Below, piece by piece: positions 16,155 through 24,268 of a stretch of DNA of 26,542 nucleotides. The DNA comes from JADKIH01 sp031411835 (GTDB lineage Bacteria > Bacteroidota > Bacteroidia > AKYH767-A > 2013-40CM-41-45). The position numbers and the translations under genes are program-made. Within the stretch, counting starts at the first letter, position 1; the number at the start of each line of letters is the position of its first letter. The DNA is taken from contig JANOBV010000144.1 in assembly GCA_031411835.1 (NCBI GenBank), forward strand, positions 1 through 26,542. Direction: 5' to 3'. Under the pieces are notes generated by a model. The model worked only from the letters and a program-made list of their open reading frames with translations, was not told where the DNA came from and did not search any database.

Positions 16155-16838
16155 ATGAAAAACTTATTTTTCTTTCTTCTTATCACAAACTGCACTATCT
16201 CCTATTCTCAAAACTCCGAGCAGACAATAAAAGGCAAAGCTACTATAAACGTAATTGTGATAAGTAATTTAAATGTTCCTATAGAAAACCAAGAGGTCAG
16301 TTTTGTTTCTGTAAAAAACAAAAAGATATTTTCGGGCATTAGTAGAAAAGACGGAAAGATTCAACTATTTATTCCAATTGGAGATAAATACAAAGTGCAA
16401 TACCAATCTGTAACATCGAAAAAAGAGTATACAGAAATGGAAATTCCTAATGAAGATGGCGTTGTTGCAGATTGTCAATTGACCATTACTCCCGGCACTT
16501 CTTTTACATTGGACAATGTTTTCTTCGATTCAGGTAAAGCTACGTTAAAACCGGAATCATTTTCGGAATTGGATGAATTGCTAACCTATTTGACGCAGAA
16601 AATAAATACTGTAATTGAAATTTCAGGACATACGGATAACGTCGGAAGTAAAGAATCGAATCAGAAACTTTCTCAGGATAGATCTAATGAAGTTAAAAAC
16701 TATTTAGTCAGAAAAGGTATAAGTGAAAGTCGTTTAATCGCTAAAGGTTATGGAGATTCTAAACCTATTGCTGACAATACTACTGAAGCAGGGAAAAAGC
16801 AAAATAGAAGAACTGAGGTTAAAATTTTAAAAGAATAG
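16155..16838 (+). CDS. OmpA-family peptidoglycan-binding outer membrane protein
   Basis: From the ATG at 16155 the product (227 residues) starts MKNLFFFLLITNCTISYSQ, a good signal peptide. Upstream in-frame ATGs at 16098 and 16137 would add a polar extension ahead of it and are less likely. Residues ~25-110 form a carboxypeptidase-regulatory/Ig-like domain (NVPIENQEVSFVSVKNKK). The OmpA C-terminal domain occupies ~120-227: NVFFDSGKATLKPES, ISGHTDNVGS (Asp161) and LSQDRSNEVKNYL (Arg176). The Asp-Arg pair 15 residues apart is the known binding site for diaminopimelate of peptidoglycan. Its role is to link the outer membrane to the cell wall. No barrel is present, so it is a soluble or anchored periplasmic member. 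A lipobox is not evident. Confidence 0.9.
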   Translation: MKNLFFFLLITNCTISYSQNSEQTIKGKATINVIVISNLNVPIENQEVSFVSVKNKKIFSGISRKDGKIQLFIPIGDKYKVQYQSVTSKKEYTEMEIPNEDGVVADCQLTITPGTSFTLDNVFFDSGKATLKPESFSELDELLTYLTQKINTVIEISGHTDNVGSKESNQKLSQDRSNEVKNYLVRKGISESRLIAKGYGDSKPIADNTTEAGKKQNRRTEVKILKE

Positions 16839-16961
16839 ATATTAAATCAAACACCTCAAAACAAGATGTGTAAAATTCCTTTTCTTCTACAATCTAGACA
16901 AATCAACTATTTTAATATAACTACATTTAGAAAAATTTCTTACAGATCTAAAATTTATTTA

Positions 16962-16969
16962 TATCTTCG
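16962..16969 (+). promoter_or_regulatory. Candidate -7 element for the RCC1-repeat gene
   Basis: TATCTTCG is one mismatch from TAnnTTTG and lies 68 bp before the ATG at 17038, giving a leader of about 60 nt. Only weak -33 support (TTTC at 16936-16939). Confidence 0.25.
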
Positions 16970-17037
16970 GTTCTATTGTTCATCATGCAAGGAAACTCAT
17001 CATTTAAAGACTCTTTAAAATAAACCCCAATAACAAT

Positions 17038-18411
17038 ATGAAAAAACATCTACAACTAAAAAATGTACTTATACCATTGCTATTTTCAATTTTCTTTGCT
17101 CCTATCTTTTCATCAGCACAAAAGATTGCATGTGGTGGCCAACATACTCTTTCGATTTGTGGTGATAGTACTGCCAATGCTTGGGGTGGAAATGCATATG
17201 GTCAACTTAGCAATATAGTAAGTATTAGCAATCAGCCGGTACTTGTGAATTTATTAAGCCATATCATTGCTGTTGGTGGTGGTGTAAATCACTCTATCGC
17301 ACTGAAAGATGATGGTACAGTATGGGGTTGGGGCTACAATGTTTATGGCGAACTTGGCAACGGAACAATTAACAGTACTGATACTCCCACACAAACTGTG
17401 GGCCTAAACAATATTACTGCAATTAGTTCTGCGTATCATTCTCTGGCTTTGAAAAGTGATAGCACTGTATGGGCATGGGGCTATAATGATTACGGCGAAC
17501 TGGGTAATGGAGTTTCAGGAGGTTTTAGTGATGTCCCTGTTGCTGTACTTGGACTTACCGGGGTAACACATATTGCATGTGGGTATTATCATTCTCTAGC
17601 GATTATGCGTGACAGTACCGTTTGGGCTTGGGGAGGTCCAGCTGGTAATGGCACCAATATGACTACTAATACTCCTATGCTTATCAATGGTCTTTCAGAA
17701 GTAATTGAAATTGCAGCCGGCAACGGATTTTCATTGGCATTAAAACGTGACAGCACCGTTTGGGCATTTGGCGGAAATAACGAAGGTGAATTAGGTAATG
17801 GAAGTACAAATATTAGTTACACACCGGTACAAGTAAGTGGCCTAACAGGTATTGTAGCGATTGCTGCAGGAGTATATCATGGGCTCGCACTTAAAAGCGA
17901 TGGAAGTGTATGGACTTGGGGATTCAATCTATATGGTCAACTTGGCGAAGGTAGCAACTCTGATAGTCATGTGCCTGTAAACGTTGCAGGACTTAGTGAC
18001 ATTGTTGCAATTGCCGGAGGATATGGACATTCTGTAGCATTGAAAAATGATAGTACAGGCTGGGCATGGGGCTTAAACACTACAGGTCAACTTGGAGATG
18101 GAACTTATGCTGATAGTAATGTGCCTATGCAAGTAACAAGTTTATGCCAATTAGGAATTGGAGTTGATGAAATTGCAGATCGACTTTCTATTTCAATATT
18201 TCCTTGCCCATTTGCAAACGATTTTACAATAATCGGAACCAAAGAAAAAGGCGAAGCAATAATTTTTGATATGATAGGTAATGAAGTTGCAAGACAAAAA
18301 ACTGTTAGCGGTGAATCCAAGATTAACCTGTCATCTTTAGCTGATGGAATGTATTTACTCAAATACAATTATGAAAGTAAAACCACGACATCTAAACTCA
18401 TGAAATACTAA
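17038..18411 (+). CDS. Secreted RCC1-repeat beta-propeller with T9SS sorting domain
   Basis: The 457-residue product has a signal peptide (~1-29). It carries seven consecutive RCC1-type repeats, each a variant of IxAIAxGxxHSLALKxDSTVWAWGxNxxGELGNG, starting at about residues 31, 78, 127, 177, 226, 275 and 325. Seven repeats make a complete seven-bladed propeller. The C-terminal ~75 residues (from ISIFPCPFANDF) form a T9SS sorting domain, in which the usual YPNPF reads FPCPF. RCC1 propellers in bacteria are surface binding modules with no known enzymatic role here. The many DST/DDG turns are typical of Bacteroidota RCC1 proteins. It is monocistronic and convergent with the receiver-domain fragment downstream. 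Confidence 0.9.
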   Translation: MKKHLQLKNVLIPLLFSIFFAPIFSSAQKIACGGQHTLSICGDSTANAWGGNAYGQLSNIVSISNQPVLVNLLSHIIAVGGGVNHSIALKDDGTVWGWGYNVYGELGNGTINSTDTPTQTVGLNNITAISSAYHSLALKSDSTVWAWGYNDYGELGNGVSGGFSDVPVAVLGLTGVTHIACGYYHSLAIMRDSTVWAWGGPAGNGTNMTTNTPMLINGLSEVIEIAAGNGFSLALKRDSTVWAFGGNNEGELGNGSTNISYTPVQVSGLTGIVAIAAGVYHGLALKSDGSVWTWGFNLYGQLGEGSNSDSHVPVNVAGLSDIVAIAGGYGHSVALKNDSTGWAWGLNTTGQLGDGTYADSNVPMQVTSLCQLGIGVDEIADRLSISIFPCPFANDFTIIGTKEKGEAIIFDMIGNEVARQKTVSGESKINLSSLADGMYLLKYNYESKTTTSKLMKY

Positions 18412-18419
18412 TTATTGGT

Positions 18420-18439
18420 AATTTATAAGGCTATAAATT
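18420..18439. terminator. Small AT-rich hairpin between convergent gene ends
   Basis: AATTTATA (18420-18427) and TATAAATT (18432-18439) are a perfect 8-bp inverted repeat with a 4-nt AGGC loop, followed by TATTT. It lies 9 bp after the RCC1 gene stop and overlaps the stop codon of the minus-strand fragment. It has no G-C pairs, so any termination would be weak. Confidence 0.3.
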
Positions 18440-18766
18440 TATTTCAGCAATCTCATTATAAAGTTTTTTAATCACTGCTACATTTGCAGGTTTTACGATA
18501 TACCTTTTGATATATCTATTTGCCTTTGCCATTTCTATATCTCGATCATCAATAGAAGAAGATGTAATGTAAACAGAAAATTGTTCTTTTACTTTCTCAT
18601 CTAGTTTATCAAACTTCTCAAGAAATTCCCAGCCGGACATAGTTGGCATGTTTATGTCTAGAAAAAGCACGGTAGGAATAATAGCCTCATTATTTTTATA
18701 ACTTTCAATATACTCAAAACCTTGTTCAGGTTTAATAAAATCAATTACATAAATTCCATAAATCAC
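18431..18766 (-). pseudogene. Response-regulator receiver domain, N-terminally truncated
   Basis: The 111-residue frame keeps most of a CheY-like receiver: phospho-acceptor Asp37 in VLFLDINMPTMSGWEF, the Ser/Thr switch in YITSSS (~70) and the conserved Lys92 in IVKPA. The first strand and helix (about 30-40 residues) with the acidic pocket (VDDD-type) are missing. A stop codon lies in frame just before the GTG at 18764-18766, and none of the other frames upstream restores it. Recognisable homology begins at about 18755 (YVIDFIKPEQGFEYI). Without the acidic pocket, Mg2+ binding and phosphorylation should fail, so this looks like a remnant. Stand-alone receivers of this type are common in Bacteroidota next to PAS kinases. 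A GTG-started truncated product is still possible. Confidence 0.65.
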
Positions 18767-18914
18767 CGATGACTAAATTTATAGGAAAGTTGCAACCCGA
18801 TCGCCGAAGCCTTTTCTTGATACAATACAACTATCTCAATAAAAACTTGTTGTATTTATGTGAATAATATAACTATTTGAAATAATTATGTAATTTACAC
18901 AAGAAAGCATTAAT

Positions 18915-18922
18915 TAAATTTG
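18915..18922 (+). promoter_or_regulatory. -7 promoter element for the UbiA-type III PKS operon
   Basis: TAAATTTG matches TAnnTTTG exactly. It ends 7 bp before the GTG start at 18930, so the transcript would be leaderless or nearly so. A second, weaker match, GTAATTTACACA, lies at 18890-18901. No -33 TTTG at the expected distance was found. Confidence 0.35.
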
Positions 18923-18929
18923 TTTCTCT

Positions 18930-19790
18930 GTGCAAAACAATATCCGAAATACTATCAAGCTTCTGCGGTTACCATTTTCAATATTTTTACTTCCGATTTC
19001 ACTTTTTTCATTTTACTACATTCATCCTGAGTTCGATTTCAAGTTCATTTTACTATTAATTATTTGGCATTTCCTCGTCTTCCCTGCTAGTAATGCCTAT
19101 AATAGTTATCATGATCGCGATGAAGGCCCTATTGGAGCACTAAAAACACCGCCTAAACCTACAGAACAGCTACTTAAAATTGCAAACGTTATGGACGGCT
19201 TAGCAGTAGTACTTTCAATGCTGATTAATCTGAGCTTTACACTATTTGTTATATCCTTTATATCGGTTTCTAGAATGTATAGCAATAGACAAATTCGATT
19301 GAAGAAATATCCTATATCCTCTTTTCTAATAGTTTGCCTTTGTCAAGGTACAGGAGTTTTCTGTGCCAACATTATTGGTTTATCAGAACCATTGCTATTT
19401 GAAAATTCATCAGTGCTATATTCAGCAATTTCATGCTTCTTCTTTATTGGAACAATTTATCCTCTTACACAAATATACCAACACGAATCGGATACAAAGG
19501 ATGGAGTAAGAACCATCAGTATTTTACTCGGGAAAAAAGGAACATTTACTTTCTCCGGAATAATGTTTTTTCTAGCGACACTATTCATTTACTTATCCTT
19601 TCAAAAAGATCAAATTTCCAATTTTTATCTTTTTGTCTTGATCATGCTTCCTGCTACCATTTATTTTATCATTTGGGCAATCCGTTCCTTTAAGAATTCA
19701 GTACATATTAACTTTAAGAACACGATGATCATGCTAATACTTTCTTCCTTACTAAATAATTTATATTTCATAATTCTACTAATAAAATAA
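18930..19790 (+). CDS. UbiA-family prenyltransferase
   Basis: The 286-residue integral membrane protein has about eight hydrophobic segments and both aspartate-rich motifs of the UbiA superfamily: NAYNSYHDRDEG (55-66) and YQHESDTKDGVRT (183-195). These bind the Mg2+-diphosphate of a polyprenyl donor. The family transfers prenyl groups to aromatic acceptors such as 4-hydroxybenzoate or 1,4-dihydroxy-2-naphthoate. Here the acceptor is most likely the product of the type III polyketide synthase encoded 2 bp downstream. It opens a four-gene operon (18930-22741). The start is GTG; residues 5-12 (RNTIKLLR) resemble the usual UbiA N-terminus. It is not close to MenA or UbiA of respiratory quinone synthesis by context, but I cannot exclude that from sequence alone. 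Confidence 0.9.
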   Translation: MQNNIRNTIKLLRLPFSIFLLPISLFSFYYIHPEFDFKFILLLIIWHFLVFPASNAYNSYHDRDEGPIGALKTPPKPTEQLLKIANVMDGLAVVLSMLINLSFTLFVISFISVSRMYSNRQIRLKKYPISSFLIVCLCQGTGVFCANIIGLSEPLLFENSSVLYSAISCFFFIGTIYPLTQIYQHESDTKDGVRTISILLGKKGTFTFSGIMFFLATLFIYLSFQKDQISNFYLFVLIMLPATIYFIIWAIRSFKNSVHINFKNTMIMLILSSLLNNLYFIILLIK

Positions 19791-19792
19791 CT

Positions 19793-20944
19793 ATGCCGGC
19801 GATACTTGATATTTCAACTGCAGTTCCTAAATATTCTATTTCGAAAATAGATTTATTTTCCTTTTATAAAAATTCTTTGGAAGCTTCCGGACTACCGTCC
19901 ATTACCAAGAAACTAAGTTTCCTACTTGAAAAAACAAAAATTAATAATCGTTATAGCTGTATTCCGGACTTTGAGGGAACTGAATTCAAATTATTTGAAA
20001 ATGAAGATTACATACAATCTGTAGAAAAAAGAATGTCTGTCTACAAAGAAAATATCTTACCACTAGCTACAATGTCAATTGATCCATTGTTTGTCAGAAA
20101 CAATATTAGTTCAAAAGATATTACCCATTTAATCACCGTTAGTTGCACTGGTATGTTCGCTCCCGGGTTGGAGTTTTTAATCGCTGAACAATATAACCTA
20201 CAACATACAGAAAAAATTGCTTTAAATTTTCTTGGCTGTTATGCTGCCATAAAAGCGTTAAAACATGCTCACTATATCGCTCAAGCTAATCCCGAAGCAT
20301 GCATTTTAATTGTCACAGCTGAACTCTGTTCGTTACATTTCCTTCCTTCTATCACAGATGAAGATATAGTAGCCAATTTATTATTTGCTGATGGTGCAGC
20401 TTCAGTAATTGTTTGTGGAGACAAAAGCAATCATTTAAAAAATAAAATTTCTCTTAATATTGATAGTATCGGGTCTGCTTGCATTCCGAAGACTGCCGAC
20501 CAAATGACATGGGATATTTCTTCAACTGCATTTAGAATGTACTTGAGCAAGGATCTTGTAAAAATTATTAAAGAAAATATTGAGCCTGTTGTAAATCAAT
20601 TTTTAAGTAGCACTAATAGTGAAACCGGTTATTGGGCAATTCACCCTGGCGGAATTAGAATAGTAGATGCAGTAAAAGAAAGTTTACAATTATCAGATAC
20701 AAATGTAGAAGATTCCTTGGAAGTATTGCAGCAATATGGAAACATGTCGTCTCCTACAATACTATTTATCATAGATCGTATATTAAATAAAATTCGCTAC
20801 GGAGAATATTCAAAAGCGAAAAACATATTCGCTTGTGCTTTTGGACCGGGACTTACAGTAGAAATGATTCAACTTTCAACTATCGATAAAACTAACTTAC
20901 AATCTATTCAAACTTTAACTGCCAATCATGCAATTCAAGAATAG
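19793..20944 (+). CDS. Type III polyketide synthase (chalcone synthase-like)
   Basis: The 383-residue cytoplasmic homodimeric enzyme of the chalcone/stilbene synthase fold has the full catalytic triad: Cys149 (NFLGCYAA), His284 (WAIHPGG) and Asn317 (GNMSSPT). The C-terminal GPGLT loop (AFGPGLTVE, 349-357) is also present. Such enzymes extend a starter acyl-CoA with malonyl-CoA and cyclise it to a resorcinol, phloroglucinol or pyrone without an acyl carrier protein. Bacterial members often take long fatty acyl starters (alkylresorcinol synthases such as SrsA/ArsB). Neighbours (prenyltransferase upstream with 2-bp gap, methyltransferase overlapping 17 bp downstream, FAD oxidoreductase) indicate tailoring to a methylated, oxidised, prenylated phenolic. 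The starter and ring closure cannot be read from the sequence. Confidence 0.93.
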   Translation: MPAILDISTAVPKYSISKIDLFSFYKNSLEASGLPSITKKLSFLLEKTKINNRYSCIPDFEGTEFKLFENEDYIQSVEKRMSVYKENILPLATMSIDPLFVRNNISSKDITHLITVSCTGMFAPGLEFLIAEQYNLQHTEKIALNFLGCYAAIKALKHAHYIAQANPEACILIVTAELCSLHFLPSITDEDIVANLLFADGAASVIVCGDKSNHLKNKISLNIDSIGSACIPKTADQMTWDISSTAFRMYLSKDLVKIIKENIEPVVNQFLSSTNSETGYWAIHPGGIRIVDAVKESLQLSDTNVEDSLEVLQQYGNMSSPTILFIIDRILNKIRYGEYSKAKNIFACAFGPGLTVEMIQLSTIDKTNLQSIQTLTANHAIQE

Positions 20945-21626
20945 ATCTTACGAAAAAGAACATCTTGACAGAAGTGACATTTCAACCAAAGATCTTTATC
21001 GAACTTTAGTTGAATTAGATATTATTAATACCTACTTAGGTGGCTATAATGCTACTTTAAATGGAATGAAAGATATTCTTGATTTGAAAAAAGATACAAG
21101 AAATATTCTAGATATAGGATTCGGCGGCGGCGACTCCATTAAATTACTGTCCAAATTTGCAGTTAAGCTGAATAAAAAAATGTTTTTTTACGGCGTAGAT
21201 CTAAAAATGGATTGTATCAACTATGCTGTAAAGAACTTGGCAAATATTCAAAATAAAGAATTGATCTGTGATGATTACAGAAATATTTCTCCTAAACTTC
21301 TCGAAAAAATAGATGTGATCCATTGTAGTCTATTTCTCCATCATTTAAATGACGAAGAAATTGTTGAACTTTTTAAATTCGGGAGAAATCATAAATGCGT
21401 CATCTTAGCAAATGATCTGCATAGAAATTGGATGGCTTATTACAGCATAAAATTTCTTACTGCTTTGCTTTCTAAATCTTGGTTAGTTAAAGACGATGCT
21501 TGCCTTTCCGTAAGAAGAGCTTTTAAAAAATCTGAACTGATCGCATTTCTAAAAAAAGCAGGTTATTCAGAATATTCTGTAAAATGGAGCTGGGCTTTCC
21601 GGTTCATTGTAATAGGGTACAAATGA
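20928..21626 (+). CDS. Class I SAM-dependent methyltransferase of the PKS operon
   Basis: The 232-residue product has a Rossmann methyltransferase fold: motif I ILDIGFGGGDS (60-70), an acidic residue after the second strand (VDLKMD, 90-95) and post-motif HCSLFLHHL (132-140). The start overlaps the PKS stop by 17 bp, and the stop overlaps the next start as ATGA, so it is translationally coupled on both sides. The N-terminal RSYEKEHLDRSDIS (6-19) is typical of a family that occurs with type III PKS genes. It probably O- or C-methylates the aromatic polyketide, as SrsB does in the Streptomyces phenolic-lipid pathway; this is by analogy. Confidence 0.9.
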   Translation: MQFKNRSYEKEHLDRSDISTKDLYRTLVELDIINTYLGGYNATLNGMKDILDLKKDTRNILDIGFGGGDSIKLLSKFAVKLNKKMFFYGVDLKMDCINYAVKNLANIQNKELICDDYRNISPKLLEKIDVIHCSLFLHHLNDEEIVELFKFGRNHKCVILANDLHRNWMAYYSIKFLTALLSKSWLVKDDACLSVRRAFKKSELIAFLKKAGYSEYSVKWSWAFRFIVIGYK

Positions 21627-22741
21627 GGTGCGACGTAGCTATAATAGGTGGTGGATTAGCAGGACTTTCTCTTGCTCTTGATCTAAGAAAAAGAGGGCAT
21701 GAAGTTATTGTCATTGAAAAAGGTATTTATCCAAGACACAAAGTTTGTGGAGAATATATTTCAATGGAATCGCATCAATACCTACACAAACTTTGTCCAC
21801 CCATTTCAAAATATATATTACCACATGTTTCAAATTTCAAATTGAGCTCAACCGGAAAGCGAGAATTTCAAACTAAACTTGATTTAGGTGGTTTTGGAAT
21901 TAGTCGCTTTTTATTGGAAGAGTTGTTATTCAATGAAGCAACAAAACTTGGAGTCGTATTCATGTTAAAATGCAAAGCAATTGATATAAATTTTGACACA
22001 AAAAATGATTCCTACCAAATAAAGACCATCAGTGGAGATGTGAACGCAAAATTAGTATGTAATTCGACAGGGCGAAAATCGAATTTCGAAGTGAAAGAAA
22101 GGGAGACAAGAATGAATGGTACAAACTATGTTGGAATTAAATATCATGTTAAATTTAGCAGAGATTCAAGCATAGTAGAGATTCACAATTTCCCCGGTGG
22201 CTATTGCGGTGTTTCAAATATTGAAGAAAACAAAACGTGTATCTGTTATATCGTCAATTCGAAAATGTTGAATAACGTCGATAATTCTATACATGAATTA
22301 GAAAAGAAATATCTGTTCAAAAACAAGAATTTAAAATTAATATTTAACTCCGCTGAATTCCTTTTCAAAGAACCGGTCACGATTAGCGGAATAAATTTCA
22401 AAAACAAATTACCCGTTTCTGATGATGTATTTTACTTGGGCGATTCTGCCGGAATGATTGCACCTGTAACCGGAAATGGAATGAGTATGGCACTTCGATC
22501 TGCTTCAATGTTTGCATCAATTGCTGATCAATTTTTATTAAATGCAATTACAAAGCAACAATTAATTAAAAATTATTCTAATTTTTGGAAGAATGAATTC
22601 TCTTCTCGAGTAAAATTGAGTAGGCACTTTCAAAAACTTTCCGAATTTCCTATCCTTACTAGCCTTTGCATTCGGTTATTCAGACTTTTCCCGATTTTGG
22701 CTAAAAGCATGATAAAGAAAACTCATGGAACACCATTTTAA
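21623..22741 (+). CDS. FAD-dependent oxidoreductase (geranylgeranyl reductase/hydroxylase family) of the PKS operon
   Basis: The 372-residue flavoprotein begins MRCDVAIIGGGLAGLSLALD, a dinucleotide-binding GxGxxG (9-14). It also has KGIYPRHKVCGEYIS (33-47) of the geranylgeranyl-reductase-like branch, and the FAD-pyrophosphate motif YLGDSAGMIAPVTGNGMSMA (271-290). The ATG at 21623 overlaps the methyltransferase TGA (21624-21626), a 4-bp coupling; an upstream ATG at 21584 would give an N-terminus with no homology. It is last of the four genes. Members of this family hydroxylate aromatics or reduce prenyl chains, so it may oxidise the phenol to a quinol or saturate the prenyl chain; sequence alone does not decide. 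No membrane segment. Confidence 0.92.
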   Translation: MRCDVAIIGGGLAGLSLALDLRKRGHEVIVIEKGIYPRHKVCGEYISMESHQYLHKLCPPISKYILPHVSNFKLSSTGKREFQTKLDLGGFGISRFLLEELLFNEATKLGVVFMLKCKAIDINFDTKNDSYQIKTISGDVNAKLVCNSTGRKSNFEVKERETRMNGTNYVGIKYHVKFSRDSSIVEIHNFPGGYCGVSNIEENKTCICYIVNSKMLNNVDNSIHELEKKYLFKNKNLKLIFNSAEFLFKEPVTISGINFKNKLPVSDDVFYLGDSAGMIAPVTGNGMSMALRSASMFASIADQFLLNAITKQQLIKNYSNFWKNEFSSRVKLSRHFQKLSEFPILTSLCIRLFRLFPILAKSMIKKTHGTPF

Positions 22742-22786
22742 TATTGAAAATATTTTTAAATTAGCCAAATGATATAAATTAGTCTT

Positions 22787-23659
22787 ATGAAAATTTATCT
22801 ACTTTTGGTTTTAATCTCATTGTCAATTTCAACAACGGCCCAATCATTGGTTGATACTACTAAACTTTGGAATGTTGCATATTGCTATTCCGGGCCTTTT
22901 GGTGATGATTGTGAAACAAGATCCTTCAAATTTCAAGGTGATACTACAATTGGTAGTTATTCTTTTAAAAAACTATACGAATCTTCTGATACAACATTGA
23001 CTTATTGGTCGCTTTTAGGCGCTATGCGAGATTCAGGACTAAAGGTTTTTTACACTGATTTTGTTTATGACTACTTGTTATATGACTTTAGTGCAAATGT
23101 TGGAGATACAATTGAGCCAATCTTTTTTTGTTCAAATAATTATTTAGTTGTCGATTCGGTCGACTCAGTTTTGATTAACGGGCAACTTAAGCGTAGACTG
23201 ATCTTTAATTTTTCAAATTGCGGATATAGCGAAGAGTGGATAGAAGATATTGGAAGTAATCATGGACCGTTAAATGCACTTCTATTATGGGGTGATTTAC
23301 CATCCGACTTTGGACAAGATTTACTTTGTTATTGGAAGAACGATACGGTTCAATGGATCAATCCTGTCTATAATGATTGTTATTATGTATTGACAGATAT
23401 CAAAGAGCAAAACAAATTGCCTTCTTCAACAATTTATCCAAATCCATTCAGCGAATTTGCGATTGTTGAGGTTCTGGATGTAAATAGCAAATGGAATTGG
23501 ACACTGTACAATGGTCTTGGTCTGATAGTGCAAAAGGTTGATTATATTGATGACAAGAAACTCATATTGAGAAAAGAAAATTTACAATCGGGATTATACA
23601 TTTATCAAATTCGAACGGAGAAAGAATTCATAACTACAGGACGATTGGTAATTCAATAA
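22787..23659 (+). CDS. T9SS-secreted protein of unknown function
   Basis: The 290-residue product has a signal peptide (1-19, ending TTAQ) and a T9SS sorting domain (~215-290, STIYPNPFSEF to TTGRLVIQ). In between is the phrase EEWIEDIGSNHGPL (149-162), a motif (WIEGIGSxxG) common to many short Bacteroidota secreted proteins. I see no catalytic residues. Six cysteines in the mature part may form disulfides. It starts 46 bp after the PKS operon with its own probable promoter region, and the next gene follows after 21 bp, so these two may be co-transcribed. Role unknown. Confidence 0.85.
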   Translation: MKIYLLLVLISLSISTTAQSLVDTTKLWNVAYCYSGPFGDDCETRSFKFQGDTTIGSYSFKKLYESSDTTLTYWSLLGAMRDSGLKVFYTDFVYDYLLYDFSANVGDTIEPIFFCSNNYLVVDSVDSVLINGQLKRRLIFNFSNCGYSEEWIEDIGSNHGPLNALLLWGDLPSDFGQDLLCYWKNDTVQWINPVYNDCYYVLTDIKEQNKLPSSTIYPNPFSEFAIVEVLDVNSKWNWTLYNGLGLIVQKVDYIDDKKLILRKENLQSGLYIYQIRTEKEFITTGRLVIQ

Positions 23660-23680
23660 ATGACCATCTAATTAATTTAC

Positions 23681-24256
23681 ATGAAAATAAAATCGATAAT
23701 GCTAATTGTACTTTTATTTTTCTCCGCTTCTTCATCTTCAATCGCACAAGATTCAAACAATACTTCAAGCTTCAAACACGAATTAGGGTTCGGTGGAATG
23801 TATTATGGAAATAGTAATTTTTTGTTATCTTCTTCCTATACGAAAATTTTCAAAAATAGTAACGAACTAATTTTCCCTGTTTACTATTTCAAATATGGAA
23901 ACAGAAAAGCAATTTCAGGTTCGATTTCTTTTTGTTGGACAACAAATAAAAATTCGCGTTTTTCATTTAATTTAATTCCTGAATTAAATTTATACTTTGA
24001 ATGGCAACATAAATTCAGATCGGAGCTGTATTCCAATAGGTACGGATTTATCACCTATTTAGGTTTGTCTCCTAGTTATAAAATTTCACCAAGATTTAAA
24101 ATTTCGTTAGACCTCAAAATTGGGCACGGCTACTTGTGGTCAAAGAACAATACCTTTAATTTACCAAATAATTTTACAAATATAATTTATAGAATTGAAG
24201 ATGACGGATGGTTATATTTTGGGGATGCAATTTTTCGTGTAAACTATTTTTTTTAA
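23681..24256 (+). CDS. Small outer-membrane beta-barrel-like protein
   Basis: The 191-residue product has a signal peptide (~1-22, ending SIAQ). The mature sequence alternates hydrophobic and polar residues in strands rich in Tyr and Phe (FGGMYYGNSNF, LSPSYKISPRFKISLDLK) and ends in NYFF, a terminal aromatic as expected for outer-membrane barrels. It is too small for a transporter and similar in size to 8-strand barrels of the OmpX/outer-membrane-protein beta-barrel type. I do not recognise the family. The preceding T9SS gene is 21 bp upstream and the next gene starts 12 bp downstream, so it may be part of a 22787-24904 operon. Confidence 0.75.
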   Translation: MKIKSIMLIVLLFFSASSSSIAQDSNNTSSFKHELGFGGMYYGNSNFLLSSSYTKIFKNSNELIFPVYYFKYGNRKAISGSISFCWTTNKNSRFSFNLIPELNLYFEWQHKFRSELYSNRYGFITYLGLSPSYKISPRFKISLDLKIGHGYLWSKNNTFNLPNNFTNIIYRIEDDGWLYFGDAIFRVNYFF

Positions 24257-24268
24257 ATTCATATTATC

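Noticed and set aside
14123..18766. Histidine kinase and receiver fragment as a two-component pair
   Set aside because: They are 3 kb apart on opposite strands with three unrelated genes between, and the receiver is truncated.
18790..18840. Minus-strand frame reading EKASAIGLQLSYKF as a decayed outer-membrane gene tail
   Set aside because: Only about 20 codons, continues past the aromatic end to a stop without support; too short to call.
21584..21622. Upstream ATG for the FAD oxidoreductase
   Set aside because: The 13 extra residues lie within the methyltransferase coding region and precede the normal start of the FAD-binding fold; the ATGA overlap at 21623 fits better.
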